From NCBI RefSeq assembly GCF_023554555.1, contig NZ_JAMJWC010000002.1:744001-808000 (forward strand): 64,000 bases of DNA, read 5' to 3'. Shown here one piece after another: positions 26,643 to 34,038 of this stretch (the stretch's first letter is position 1; each line of letters begins with the position of its first letter). Position numbers and translations under genes: made by a program. Below the pieces are notes generated by a model. It had not been told where the DNA came from, searched no databases, and saw only the letters and a program-made list of their open reading frames with translations. Source of the stretch: Sphingobacterium sp. lm-10. GTDB lineage: Bacteria; Bacteroidota; Bacteroidia; Sphingobacteriales; Sphingobacteriaceae.

Positions 26643-28655
26643 TTAGTGTGCAGCTTCGTTTTCTTCGACCCACAAACCGTCTCCTTTGATAATGTTTATT
26701 AACTCGTCGAGCGCATTAGCAGAAGATACGTTTCGCTTGATCACTTCTTTGCCGCGATACAGCGTGATTTTGTCTGGTCCGGCTCCTACGTATCCGTAAT
26801 CTGCATCGGCCATCTCGCCCGGGCCATTCACAATACAACCCATGATCGCAATTTTAAGTCCTTTCAGGTGATTCGTGCGCTGTCGAATCATATGTGTTGT
26901 GTCTTGAAGGTCAAACAAGGTGCGTCCACAGCTCGGACAGGAGATGTACTCCGTTTTGGAAATTCTGGAACGGGTAGCCTGCAAGATTCCGAAGGATAAA
27001 GAAGCTAATTTATCCACCGGTGTAGCTGGAGAATCAATCCAAATACCGGATCCTAATCCATCAATCAGTAGTGCGCCAAAATCGGTTGCCGCATACAGTT
27101 GTATTTTGGAAATCGGTTCCTCCGGATCCATGATATCTCCCTTAGGGCCATTGAAATCTTCTGCGGCGTAACTACGTTTCAAGATGATTGGATTGGATAA
27201 GCCCAACTCCTGCATGTTGGCAAAGAACTGACGTTGGTCGGCCATACCATGTGTGTAATTCGTCTCCAAAATAAATACGACCGTTTCGTCCAATACCATT
27301 TCGGCAAACAAGTCGGCGGCCAAGTCCTCATTACTGATGTATACCATATTCAGAACGGGATCATGCACGGTGCTTCCATTGAACTCCTCTAGCGTAAATA
27401 CCGGATGAATATTAGCACGTTCAGACAAACTTAGCCAGGTAGGATAATGGTACAACTGTTTTAAATTTCCCGGCATCGCAAACGAAGGCAGTGCATCTCC
27501 TAGATATACAAAATCTACCGATTGGTCACCCATATGGAACTTATCCAATAGTACATCGTAACGATAGCCGACCTGTTTCAATACAAATGGATCTTTGAGG
27601 TTTTCTTTGGATAGATCAATGATGATGCGAGGTACCAACGATCCGCCTACGAAGGTATTTACTTCGGCGGCTTCATACCGCTGGGTAGTCGATTCTTCTT
27701 TTAATTGAAGAATCTCTCGTTTAGGTGCCGCAGCTAAAGCTATTTCTCTTTTACTATATCTATTAATCAGCGCTCGAGCGACAGGTGCTTCCTTCTCCGG
27801 TTCCTCCGTCAGAGAAACGCGAACTGTATCACCCAAGCCATCTTCCAGCAAGGTGCCTATTCCAACTGCAGATTTAACACGACCATCTTCACCATCACCC
27901 GCCTCGGTCACGCCAAGATGCAAGGGGTAATTCATATTTTCGGCCACCATTTTTTCTACGAGTAACCGATAGGCTTGCACCATGACCTGTGGGTTGGAAG
28001 ATTTCATGGAGATGACCAGGTTATAATACTGCAAATCTTCACAGATGCGAATGAATTCCATCGCGGACTCGACCATGCCATCCGGTGTGTCGCCGTAGCG
28101 GCTCATAATGCGATCGGAGAGCGAGCCATGGTTTGTGCCAATTCGCATGGCCGTGCCATACTCTTTGCAAATACCCACTAAAGGGGCAAATTTCTTATAT
28201 ATTCTTTCTAACTCAGCCTGATAGGCTGCATCGGTGTACTCAATTTGGTCAAATTTCTTTTTGTCGGCATAGTTGCCCGGATTTACCCGTACTTTCTCTA
28301 CAATTCGTGCGGCAACTTCTGCTGCATTTGGGGTAAAGTGTATGTCGGCCACCAATGGCACTTCGTATCCTCGAGCGCGTAATTCCTTTTTGATATTTTG
28401 CAGATTTTCTGCTTCCTTCATGCTGGGAGCCGTAATACGTACGTACTCACAGCCAGCATCCACCATTTTAATGGTCTGCTCTACCGATCCCATCGTATCC
28501 ATAGTGTCGATGGTGGTCATACTTTGGATACGGATCGGGTTATCTGCTCCCATAGGAATATTTCCTACGAATACTTCGCGCGTCCGAAACCTGCTGTATG
28601 CCAACTTGGTATTACAATACTCTCCAGTCAATTGGGTCGAATTTGGTGCTTCCAT
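26643..28655 (-). CDS. ispG: 4-hydroxy-3-methylbut-2-en-1-yl diphosphate synthase (long, three-domain form)
   Basis: The 670-residue enzyme forms HMBDP in the MEP isoprenoid pathway using a [4Fe-4S] cluster. The N-terminal TIM barrel contains MRIGTNHGSL and LGVTEAGDGEDG. A large insert of about 250 residues follows, as in Bacteroidota, Chlamydiae and plants. The C-terminal cluster domain has the cysteines in SCPSCGRT and GCIVNGPGE. Length agrees with the long form. It follows the LiaF-like gene by 16 bp. Confidence 0.95.
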   Translation of the reverse strand: MEAPNSTQLTGEYCNTKLAYSRFRTREVFVGNIPMGADNPIRIQSMTTIDTMDTMGSVEQTIKMVDAGCEYVRITAPSMKEAENLQNIKKELRARGYEVPLVADIHFTPNAAEVAARIVEKVRVNPGNYADKKKFDQIEYTDAAYQAELERIYKKFAPLVGICKEYGTAMRIGTNHGSLSDRIMSRYGDTPDGMVESAMEFIRICEDLQYYNLVISMKSSNPQVMVQAYRLLVEKMVAENMNYPLHLGVTEAGDGEDGRVKSAVGIGTLLEDGLGDTVRVSLTEEPEKEAPVARALINRYSKREIALAAAPKREILQLKEESTTQRYEAAEVNTFVGGSLVPRIIIDLSKENLKDPFVLKQVGYRYDVLLDKFHMGDQSVDFVYLGDALPSFAMPGNLKQLYHYPTWLSLSERANIHPVFTLEEFNGSTVHDPVLNMVYISNEDLAADLFAEMVLDETVVFILETNYTHGMADQRQFFANMQELGLSNPIILKRSYAAEDFNGPKGDIMDPEEPISKIQLYAATDFGALLIDGLGSGIWIDSPATPVDKLASLSFGILQATRSRISKTEYISCPSCGRTLFDLQDTTHMIRQRTNHLKGLKIAIMGCIVNGPGEMADADYGYVGAGPDKITLYRGKEVIKRNVSSANALDELINIIKGDGLWVEENEAAH

Positions 28656-28671
28656 TTGGCACCAAAGTTAG

Positions 28672-29583
28672 CTATTTTTCGAGGGAATAGGTGTTAATAG
28701 AAGATGAATTTGCGGCGCCATTCAGTTCGATGTCATACTTTTGGGCAGCACTGCGGTAGTTCTTCGTTTCATAAACACCTTTACTCACTTTTTCTGCTCC
28801 TTCGTATCGGGTGGAAGACATTACATTTTTACCGACTACGCGGTAAGCAACGCCTTCTGGTATACGTAACTTTAAATTTGACGCTCCCGTATTGATTTCA
28901 ATTTTTGTGTTCTCTAAGTTAGGTACACCAAATGTGAGGCCGATGTTACTTGCACCGGCATTGATCGCTAAAGCCTGCAAACGATACGTTGAAAAATCGG
29001 CTTTGAAGTTTACAGCACCCACATTTAGCTCTATATCCCAGAATGGTGTAGGGTGCAAATAGAATTCTACCGTGTTTTTCTTGGATCGGCTATCGCGGTG
29101 CTTCGCTTCGAATACCACTTCTTTTTGTGTGGTTCCGGATTCATCCAATTGCAAATCAATGCTCGGGCTATCTGTCCATGCCGCTATTAACTTGCTGGAA
29201 TCTATGGGTGTCACTAAGTTAAAGCTGGCAGCACCTCCGTTGAGGTGTAGTTTCACTTGTTCTATATCCGCGTTATAATCGATCGCCACGCGCTGACTTT
29301 GAGCTTGGGTATGTATGCCCGCTTCTCCATTGGTATAGGTTTGATCACCGATCGTGGTTCCTTTAAATACTAAGAACGAACATATCAATATATTACAAAT
29401 AGTACTAATCAGTACGCCGTGTGGCCGATTCTGCAATAAAAGAGAAATACCAACGGACACGATCGCTAGCGGCCAAAACTTAATAATAGCGTAGAAATTG
29501 AAGTGAATAATATCCGTGTTGTGAAGCAAAATTATTGCTCCGATAAATACGAGCCAGATTCCAGTTGCGATTTTGTTGTTCAT
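28672..29583 (-). CDS. LiaF-like membrane protein (DUF5668-type N-terminus, toastrack-like C-terminus)
   Basis: The 303-residue protein begins with about three to four short hydrophobic helices (GIWLVFIGAIILLHN, WPLAIVSVGISLLLQ) of the LiaI/LiaF membrane type. It then has a beta-rich domain with repeating elements such as LHLNGGAASFNL, LNVGAVNFKAD, INAGASNIGLTFG and INTGASNLKLRI, a right-handed repeat pattern seen in envelope-stress sensors. The function may be envelope stress sensing. A promoter element and inverted repeat precede it. Confidence 0.75.
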   Translation of the reverse strand: MNNKIATGIWLVFIGAIILLHNTDIIHFNFYAIIKFWPLAIVSVGISLLLQNRPHGVLISTICNILICSFLVFKGTTIGDQTYTNGEAGIHTQAQSQRVAIDYNADIEQVKLHLNGGAASFNLVTPIDSSKLIAAWTDSPSIDLQLDESGTTQKEVVFEAKHRDSRSKKNTVEFYLHPTPFWDIELNVGAVNFKADFSTYRLQALAINAGASNIGLTFGVPNLENTKIEINTGASNLKLRIPEGVAYRVVGKNVMSSTRYEGAEKVSKGVYETKNYRSAAQKYDIELNGAANSSSINTYSLEK

Positions 29584-29611
29584 CTTTTGTGGTGTTTTGT
29601 TCTTACAAGAT

Positions 29612-29619
29612 CAAACTTA
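29612..29619 (-). promoter_or_regulatory. -7 promoter box TAAGTTTG for the LiaF-like gene
   Basis: On the minus strand TAAGTTTG fits TAnnTTTG and lies 28 bases before the start codon. A clear TTTG -33 box is not visible; the -33 position falls in the inverted repeat at 29624-29652. Confidence 0.5.
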
Positions 29620-29623
29620 CGGG

Positions 29624-29652
29624 CTAAAATAGGGTATAAAGCCCTATATTAG
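29624..29652. promoter_or_regulatory. operator-like inverted repeat in the LiaF-like gene promoter
   Basis: CTAAAATAGGG (29624-29634) pairs with CCCTATATTAG (29642-29652) with a single mismatch around 7 bases. It lies just upstream of the -7 box and covers the -33 region, a position typical of repressor or activator binding. The regulator is not known. Confidence 0.4.
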
Positions 29653-29810
29653 GTTATATTATTCAAATATTCGGTGAACCTCCGCGTTTTGTCGGTAAAG
29701 AAATAATAAACAAATTTGTATATTGATGGTCTCGTTGAAACATTTTTTGTCAAATCGAGTTAGCTATCTACAGAATATATTGTCCAAACACGTCATCTAA
29801 AGAGCTGTAT

Positions 29811-30545
29811 ATGTTTTTCTATTATTTCGGGGAGTATCTCCTTTTGTTGCAAAAAGTGTTTCGCAGACCGGAGAAATGGAAGATCTATCGGAAAGAGATT
29901 GCTCATGAAATGAACGAGATAGGAGTGGGATCGCTGGGACTTATCGTGATTATCTCGAGTTTTATCGGAGCCGTTATGACCATGCAGATTGCCTTTCAGC
30001 TCGCTTCTGATTTAATACCCACCTCTGTAATCGGGCAGATTAATCGAGACTCTAATATTTTGGAGCTTGGTCCCACGATTTCTGCGTTGGTGTTAATGGG
30101 AAAAGTGGGTTCTGCTATCTCTTCTCAAATAGGATCGATGCGCGTAACCGAGCAGATCGATGCCTTGGAAATTATGGGAATCAACGCGGCAGGATACCTG
30201 ATCTTGCCTAAGATCGTAGCCGGTATTATCATGGTACCCGTATTGGTGACTATAGCTATTGTTTGTGCATTGGTAGGAGGTTTAATAGGTGGAGCACTTT
30301 CAGGTGCTGTTTCTCCTAACGATTACATTAGCGGGATCCGCGATTCATTTAACGGCTTCACTGTTTCGGTGGCGATGGTTAAGGCATTTGTTTTTGGCTT
30401 TATCATTACCTCAGTACCAGCCCACAAAGGTTTTCATGTAAGAGGGGGCGCTTTAGAGGTAGGTCAAGCTGGCACACGTGCCGTCGTTATTGGCTGTATA
30501 GCTATCCTTGCTTGTGATTATATGATCACTGCTTTAATGTTGTAA
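29811..30545 (+). CDS. mlaE: MlaE-family phospholipid ABC transporter permease
   Basis: The 244-residue inner-membrane protein belongs to the MlaE/YrbE family: RKEIAHEMNEIGVGSLGLIV, an early SFIGAVMTMQIAFQL loop, LGPTISALVLMGKVGSAISSQIG and MRVTEQIDALEIMGINA are family hallmarks. It would form the permease dimer that moves phospholipids between the membranes. The ATPase gene follows 5 bp downstream. No MlaD-type substrate-binding gene follows them. Confidence 0.92.
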   Translation: MFFYYFGEYLLLLQKVFRRPEKWKIYRKEIAHEMNEIGVGSLGLIVIISSFIGAVMTMQIAFQLASDLIPTSVIGQINRDSNILELGPTISALVLMGKVGSAISSQIGSMRVTEQIDALEIMGINAAGYLILPKIVAGIIMVPVLVTIAIVCALVGGLIGGALSGAVSPNDYISGIRDSFNGFTVSVAMVKAFVFGFIITSVPAHKGFHVRGGALEVGQAGTRAVVIGCIAILACDYMITALML

Positions 30546-30550
30546 TAACT

Positions 30551-31303
30551 ATGATCGAAATTCAAAATATCAATAAATCTTTCGAAGATAACCATGTTCT
30601 GAAGGGAATAGATGCCATTTTCGAGCCTGGAAAAGTAAGTTTGATCATTGGCGGCTCGGGCTCAGGAAAGAGTACCTTATTAAAATGCATTGTGGGCTTA
30701 CATGCTCCAGAAACAGGCAAGGTGTTTTTCGATAAGAAAGAGTTTACCAAGTTGAGTTTTGAAGATCGCGTACCCATCCGCAAGGAGATTGGGATGCTGT
30801 TTCAGAATTCTGCCTTGTTCGACTCTATGACGGTTGAACAAAATATTGTTTTCAGCTTAGATATGTTTACCAACATGAGCCAAGCGGAGAAAGTGGATCG
30901 TGCCAATTTTTGTTTAGAAAGAGTGAATCTTGCCGGGCGTAATAATTTGTATCCTGCAGAGCTCTCCGGCGGAATGAAAAAACGGGTGGGCATTGCTAGA
31001 GCAATTAGTATGAACCCGAAGTACTTATTTTGTGATGAACCTAATTCGGGACTGGATCCAGCGACGTCGATCTTAATAGATGAATTAATTCAAGAACTTA
31101 CAGAAGAATATAACTGTACTACAGTAGTCGTTACGCACGACATGAACTCCGTGATGGGGATTGGTCAGTACATTCTGTTCCTTCATAAAGGAGAAAAGTT
31201 TTGGGAAGGTTCCAGTCAGGACATGTTGCAAGCAGATATACAAGAATTGAACGACTTTGTGTTTGCCAGTCCGCTCATGCGTGCGGCAAAAGAAAGTTTG
31301 TAA
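30551..31303 (+). CDS. mlaF: MlaF-family phospholipid ABC transporter ATP-binding protein
   Basis: The 250-residue ABC ATPase has Walker A GGSGSGKST (about 34-42), signature LSGGMKKRVGIARAIS, Walker B YLFCDEPNSGLDP and H-loop VTHDMNS. The LSGGMKKR signature is specific to the MlaF/Ttg2A branch. It pairs with the permease gene 5 bp upstream. A hairpin terminator follows 74 bp after the stop. Confidence 0.93.
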   Translation: MIEIQNINKSFEDNHVLKGIDAIFEPGKVSLIIGGSGSGKSTLLKCIVGLHAPETGKVFFDKKEFTKLSFEDRVPIRKEIGMLFQNSALFDSMTVEQNIVFSLDMFTNMSQAEKVDRANFCLERVNLAGRNNLYPAELSGGMKKRVGIARAISMNPKYLFCDEPNSGLDPATSILIDELIQELTEEYNCTTVVVTHDMNSVMGIGQYILFLHKGEKFWEGSSQDMLQADIQELNDFVFASPLMRAAKESL

Positions 31304-31376
31304 TCCGCCAGATTATCACGATTGCATGATCGTGTTCATCCATGCTCTCCCTATGTTTTAATGTGTAGTTTCATGG

Positions 31377-31401
31377 TAATTGTCATATTGTATGACAATT
31401 A
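31377..31401 (+). terminator. hairpin after mlaF
   Basis: TAATTGTCATA (31377-31387) and TATGACAATTA (31391-31401) pair perfectly over 11 bp around TTG, followed by TTCTTTG. It is a plausible intrinsic terminator for mlaEF and isolates the downstream module. A binding-site palindrome is an alternative. Confidence 0.5.
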
Positions 31402-31435
31402 TTCTTTGAAACAACAAGATAGATGGTTCTTCTAA

Positions 31436-31560
31436 ATTGGGGTCAAGTCAGCCCCTTCCTTAATAGGAATTTCAGTTTATAAGTCTATTGCGTGACAAGT
31501 CACTAACTAATACTATAGCATACTCAGGCCCTCTCGCAGCGACGAAAGTGTGCCTATTCC
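31436..31560 (+). other. structured non-coding element of unknown function
   Basis: Several small helices fall close together: GGGG 31439-31442 with CCCC 31452-31455, TTCCT 31456-31460 with AGGAA 31465-31469 (or AATAG 31462-31466 with CTATT 31485-31489), GTGA 31492-31495 with TCAC 31500-31503, and an outer AGGC 31526-31529 with GCCT 31552-31555 enclosing CTCTCG/CGAAAG. A T-rich run (GAATTTTTATTATAT) follows the last helix like a terminator. It could be a small RNA or part of the guide-RNA region; no known family is recognised. Confidence 0.25.
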
Positions 31561-31688
31561 GAATTTTTATTATATATACTATTTCTCGATGTGTAGTAAG
31601 TAATTCTCCTATCATAATAAGATATCATTTTACAATATATCATATCTGCTAAAAAAATATATCAATTTTTTCTCTATTTCGAATTTCA

Positions 31689-31720
31689 TTTGGATTGTTG
31701 TTGAAAATATATTAATTTTA
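31689..31720 (+). promoter_or_regulatory. predicted promoter upstream of the guide-RNA/sigma/dCas12f module
   Basis: TTTG at 31689-31692 and TAATTTTA at 31713-31720 are 20 bases apart, matching TTTG-N20-TAnnTTTG except for the final base. The expected start is near 31727. This is the best housekeeping-type promoter seen between mlaF and the sigma factor gene. Confidence 0.5.
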
Positions 31721-31726
31721 ATGAAA

Positions 31727-32053
31727 CTAAATAATGTGTAAGTGCTGTTAAATGGAGCTGCCCAACTTCGAAATGTGAATCGTGGGATGATATGATCTGA
31801 TGGTACTTTCGAATGGTGGTAAATCGAGATACTAAATGAAAAAGGAGGCTTTTTGTGACGCCGTAGGGTGAGGATCTTGATCGCTCACTAAGTAATTTTT
31901 TGCTAAAGAGAGTTCTCTCATACTTGGGAGAATATTGCACACAACAGCGTCCGCAGATTTTTTGAAACAGATCTGTGGTAATATAGAATTATCTGGGTAT
32001 GAAATGCACTACCCAAGCAAGGTCATCGACAACGTGTGAAATCTAAAATGAGC
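31727..32053 (+). ncRNA. candidate guide RNA of the dCas12f-sigma module (boundaries uncertain)
   Basis: No credible gene lies here, but strong helices follow one another: TTCGAAA 31767-31773 with TTTCGAA 31807-31813; GTGAG 31868-31872 with CTCAC 31884-31888 plus an inner GATC pair; GAGAG 31908-31912 with CTCTC 31915-31919; CCGCAGAT 31951-31958 with ATCTGTGG 31971-31978 (one G-U); and TGGGTA 31994-31999 with TACCCA 32010-32015. The run ends with CGACAAC (32027-32033), reminiscent of the CAAC end of Cas12f/TnpB scaffolds, so a guide could begin at 32034. A possible long-range pairing is GATGA 31786-31790 with TCATC 32023-32027. An alternative scaffold end is ACAAC at 31941-31945. The location is favoured because no room exists 3' of the dCas12f gene. 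Confidence 0.4.
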
Positions 32054-32066
32054 TAATGGTTAGTAT

Positions 32067-32867
32067 ATGAGAATAAAGCAAGCAAATTATTCCTCAGAAC
32101 AATATGTACTTTTTCTAAATAGTGGTAATGAATTGGCTTTAGATTATTTCTACGCATGCTTCTATGAGGACCTCTATGCTGGGGCTAAAAGAACTACTGG
32201 GGATGCGTATACAAGCAGAACTTTTGTGCAGGAGGCATTTTTCCGTTTATGGCTCTTTCGTACGCGGATGAAAAGTATGCAAAATATCGAAAGCTTTCTT
32301 AAAGAGGAAATCAAAAGAGCAACGCGAGAATTTTATGGCAATCCTTCAGAACAGTTCCACCGCAGTTTCGTACAACTAGATGGAGTTCAGTGTGACGATC
32401 GTCTGTGGTACCTGAGGGAATACGAAGGTGAGCAGTCTCGATATACCCAGTGTCCCGAAGAGCGGTTACATATCAGAAAGATCAACGCGCTAATGCCCCA
32501 TCTTCGTCAAGATCAGCAAACATTGATTCGATTGTGTTTGGAATACAGCTTCAATTATGATCGGATTGCAGATCATTTAGGAGGTAGATCTTCCCACGAA
32601 GTACAGAGCCGAGTGCAACAGGCGATAGCGCAAATCCGATCTGTTTTTGAGAATACGGAGAAACTACAGGTGTTAGATAAACACGTGATGGATGCGGACG
32701 CGACTTATTTAAACACAGAGGAAGCCTTAGTACTGCACTTACGTTGTGATCAGCAATTAACATTCACTGAAATCGCAACTGAGCTAAATATAGAGCTTGC
32801 TGTAGCGAATAATTTATTTGTCCGCGCCTATCGAAAATCCAAATTATCCACTTTTCAAAGTGCCTAA
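32067..32867 (+). CDS. ECF-type RNA polymerase sigma factor linked to dCas12f
   Basis: The 266-residue protein has an ECF sigma region 2 (about 24-90): LDYFYACFYEDLYAGAKRTT followed by VQEAFFRLWLFRTRM, which corresponds to the region that melts the -10 element. A region 4 helix-turn-helix follows (about 140-193; LMPHLRQDQQTLIRL, YDRIADHLGG, EVQSRVQQAIAQIR). Unlike ordinary ECF factors of 160-200 residues it continues with a second HTH-like unit (about 215-258; EEALVLHLRCDQQLTFTEIA). No anti-sigma gene is adjacent. The gene ends 11 bp before a nuclease-dead Cas12f-like gene, so the two are surely co-expressed. It is inferred that it is recruited to DNA by the Cas12f-like partner. Confidence 0.85.
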   Translation: MRIKQANYSSEQYVLFLNSGNELALDYFYACFYEDLYAGAKRTTGDAYTSRTFVQEAFFRLWLFRTRMKSMQNIESFLKEEIKRATREFYGNPSEQFHRSFVQLDGVQCDDRLWYLREYEGEQSRYTQCPEERLHIRKINALMPHLRQDQQTLIRLCLEYSFNYDRIADHLGGRSSHEVQSRVQQAIAQIRSVFENTEKLQVLDKHVMDADATYLNTEEALVLHLRCDQQLTFTEIATELNIELAVANNLFVRAYRKSKLSTFQSA

Positions 32868-32878
32868 TTCGTATAGAT

Positions 32879-33973
32879 ATGGCCAAAAGAAAAGTTATGC
32901 TAACGCGTAAGATTCAAATTCTCGTGGACGAAGCAGATCCGGAGAAGCGACGTGGACACCAAGAGAAATTAGAACAATGGCAGAATTTAGTATTTAAAGC
33001 GTCGAATATTGCGATTTCTCATCAGTTCATGCAGGAGCATCTCAAAGATATGCTGTACCTAAAAGACGAGGCAAAAGTTAAGTTAGTGGATTATAAGCAA
33101 GATCCAGAAGGTATTCTGACTACTTCTCGATTAAATACAACTTATCAGCTGCTGTCCAAACAGTTTAAAGGACAAATGCACTCCAATATTATTACCAACT
33201 TGAATACCTCCTTGTTCAAAGCATTTTGCGCGGATCGGCAGGCGTATTGGAGGGGCGATCAATCGCTTCGAAATTACCGCAAAAATATGCCCATCCCTTT
33301 TTCTGGGAATTTGCTTCGATGGCGTGACAATACCAATGAGCGCGATTTTAAATTTGTATTGTTTAAAATACCGTTTCGTACCTTCTTGGGTAGAGATAGA
33401 GGCCATAAAAAGAAGCTGATCCAGCAGATTAAAGAAGGTCAGATTAAAATAGCACAATGTGCGATTCGACGGGAAAAGTCAGGCTTATTCCTATTTCTTT
33501 GTTTTGAACAGCCATTAGATCAGGTAGTTTTGAGACAGAATGTGGTAGCAGAAGCCTCCTTGTCACTGGAGCACCCTGTGGTGCTTCAGATCGGCCATCA
33601 TTTATATCGTATCGGCAATAAGGAAGAATTTCTGTACCGCCGATTGGCGATACAAGCAGCACGGCACCGCATAGCGTCTTCCTGTACCTATAATAATGGA
33701 GGGCATGGCAAGAAAAAGAAATTGAAACGATTGGATACATTTCAGGAAAAAGAAAGAAACTATGTGCAGAGCAAATTACATCTATATAGTCGCCAGCTCA
33801 TCGACTTTTGTATCACGCATCAAGCAGGAACCCTGCTATTGGTCAATCAGACACATAAAAATTCCGTGGCGAAGGAGGATGCATTTCTGCTTCGTAATTG
33901 GGGTTACTACGGACTAACAGAAATGATTCGTTACAAAGCAGAACTGGCAGGGATACACCTGATTGTGGAATAG
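32879..33973 (+). CDS. nuclease-dead Cas12f/TnpB-like RNA-guided protein
   Basis: The 364-residue protein shows the Cas12f/TnpB C-terminal half: NKEEFLYRRLAIQAARHRI (about 247-265), the bridge YNNGGHGKKKKLKRLDTFQE (271-290), KERNYVQSKLHLYSRQLIDF and finally LLRNWGYYGLTEMIRYKAE. The active-site residues are lost. In RuvC-I the Asp of the usual G-V-D-L-G is Ser (E-A-S-L-S, S227). In RuvC-II the Glu of L-E-N-L is Val (L-V-N-Q, V322). The chain stops at AGIHLIVE, before the zinc ribbon and RuvC-III Asp. The first ~215 residues would be the WED/REC nucleic-acid-binding lobe. It most likely binds DNA under RNA guidance without cutting. No transposase partner or transposon ends were seen, so this is a domesticated gene. 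Confidence 0.85.
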   Translation: MAKRKVMLTRKIQILVDEADPEKRRGHQEKLEQWQNLVFKASNIAISHQFMQEHLKDMLYLKDEAKVKLVDYKQDPEGILTTSRLNTTYQLLSKQFKGQMHSNIITNLNTSLFKAFCADRQAYWRGDQSLRNYRKNMPIPFSGNLLRWRDNTNERDFKFVLFKIPFRTFLGRDRGHKKKLIQQIKEGQIKIAQCAIRREKSGLFLFLCFEQPLDQVVLRQNVVAEASLSLEHPVVLQIGHHLYRIGNKEEFLYRRLAIQAARHRIASSCTYNNGGHGKKKKLKRLDTFQEKERNYVQSKLHLYSRQLIDFCITHQAGTLLLVNQTHKNSVAKEDAFLLRNWGYYGLTEMIRYKAELAGIHLIVE

Positions 33974-33986
33974 CAGGCAGGAAGCA

Positions 33987-34016
33987 CTTGGGATGATTCG
34001 TAAATTGTTATCTTTG
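33987..34016 (+). promoter_or_regulatory. promoter of the methyltransferase gene
   Basis: CTTG (33987-33990) and TATCTTTG (34009-34016) are 18 bases apart, close to the Bacteroidota consensus. Only 22 bases separate the -7 box from the TTG start. Its presence leaves no space for a guide-RNA gene after dCas12f. Confidence 0.6.
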
Positions 34017-34038
34017 CGCAACAAAAGATACAATAATT

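Noticed and set aside
31686..31940. 84-codon open frame on the minus strand in the region upstream of the sigma factor gene
   Set aside because: It has no recognisable family, overlaps the predicted promoter and hairpins, and has a random amino-acid make-up. The hairpin structure on the plus strand explains the region better.
31304..32066. CRISPR array beside the Cas12f-like gene
   Set aside because: No direct repeats of 20 or more bases with spacers are present in this region or elsewhere in the window by eye.
32879..33973. Interpretation as an IS605/IS607-type transposon with TnpB
   Set aside because: No TnpA gene, no transposon ends were seen, and the catalytic residues and zinc ribbon are missing; the pairing with a sigma gene argues for a domesticated role.
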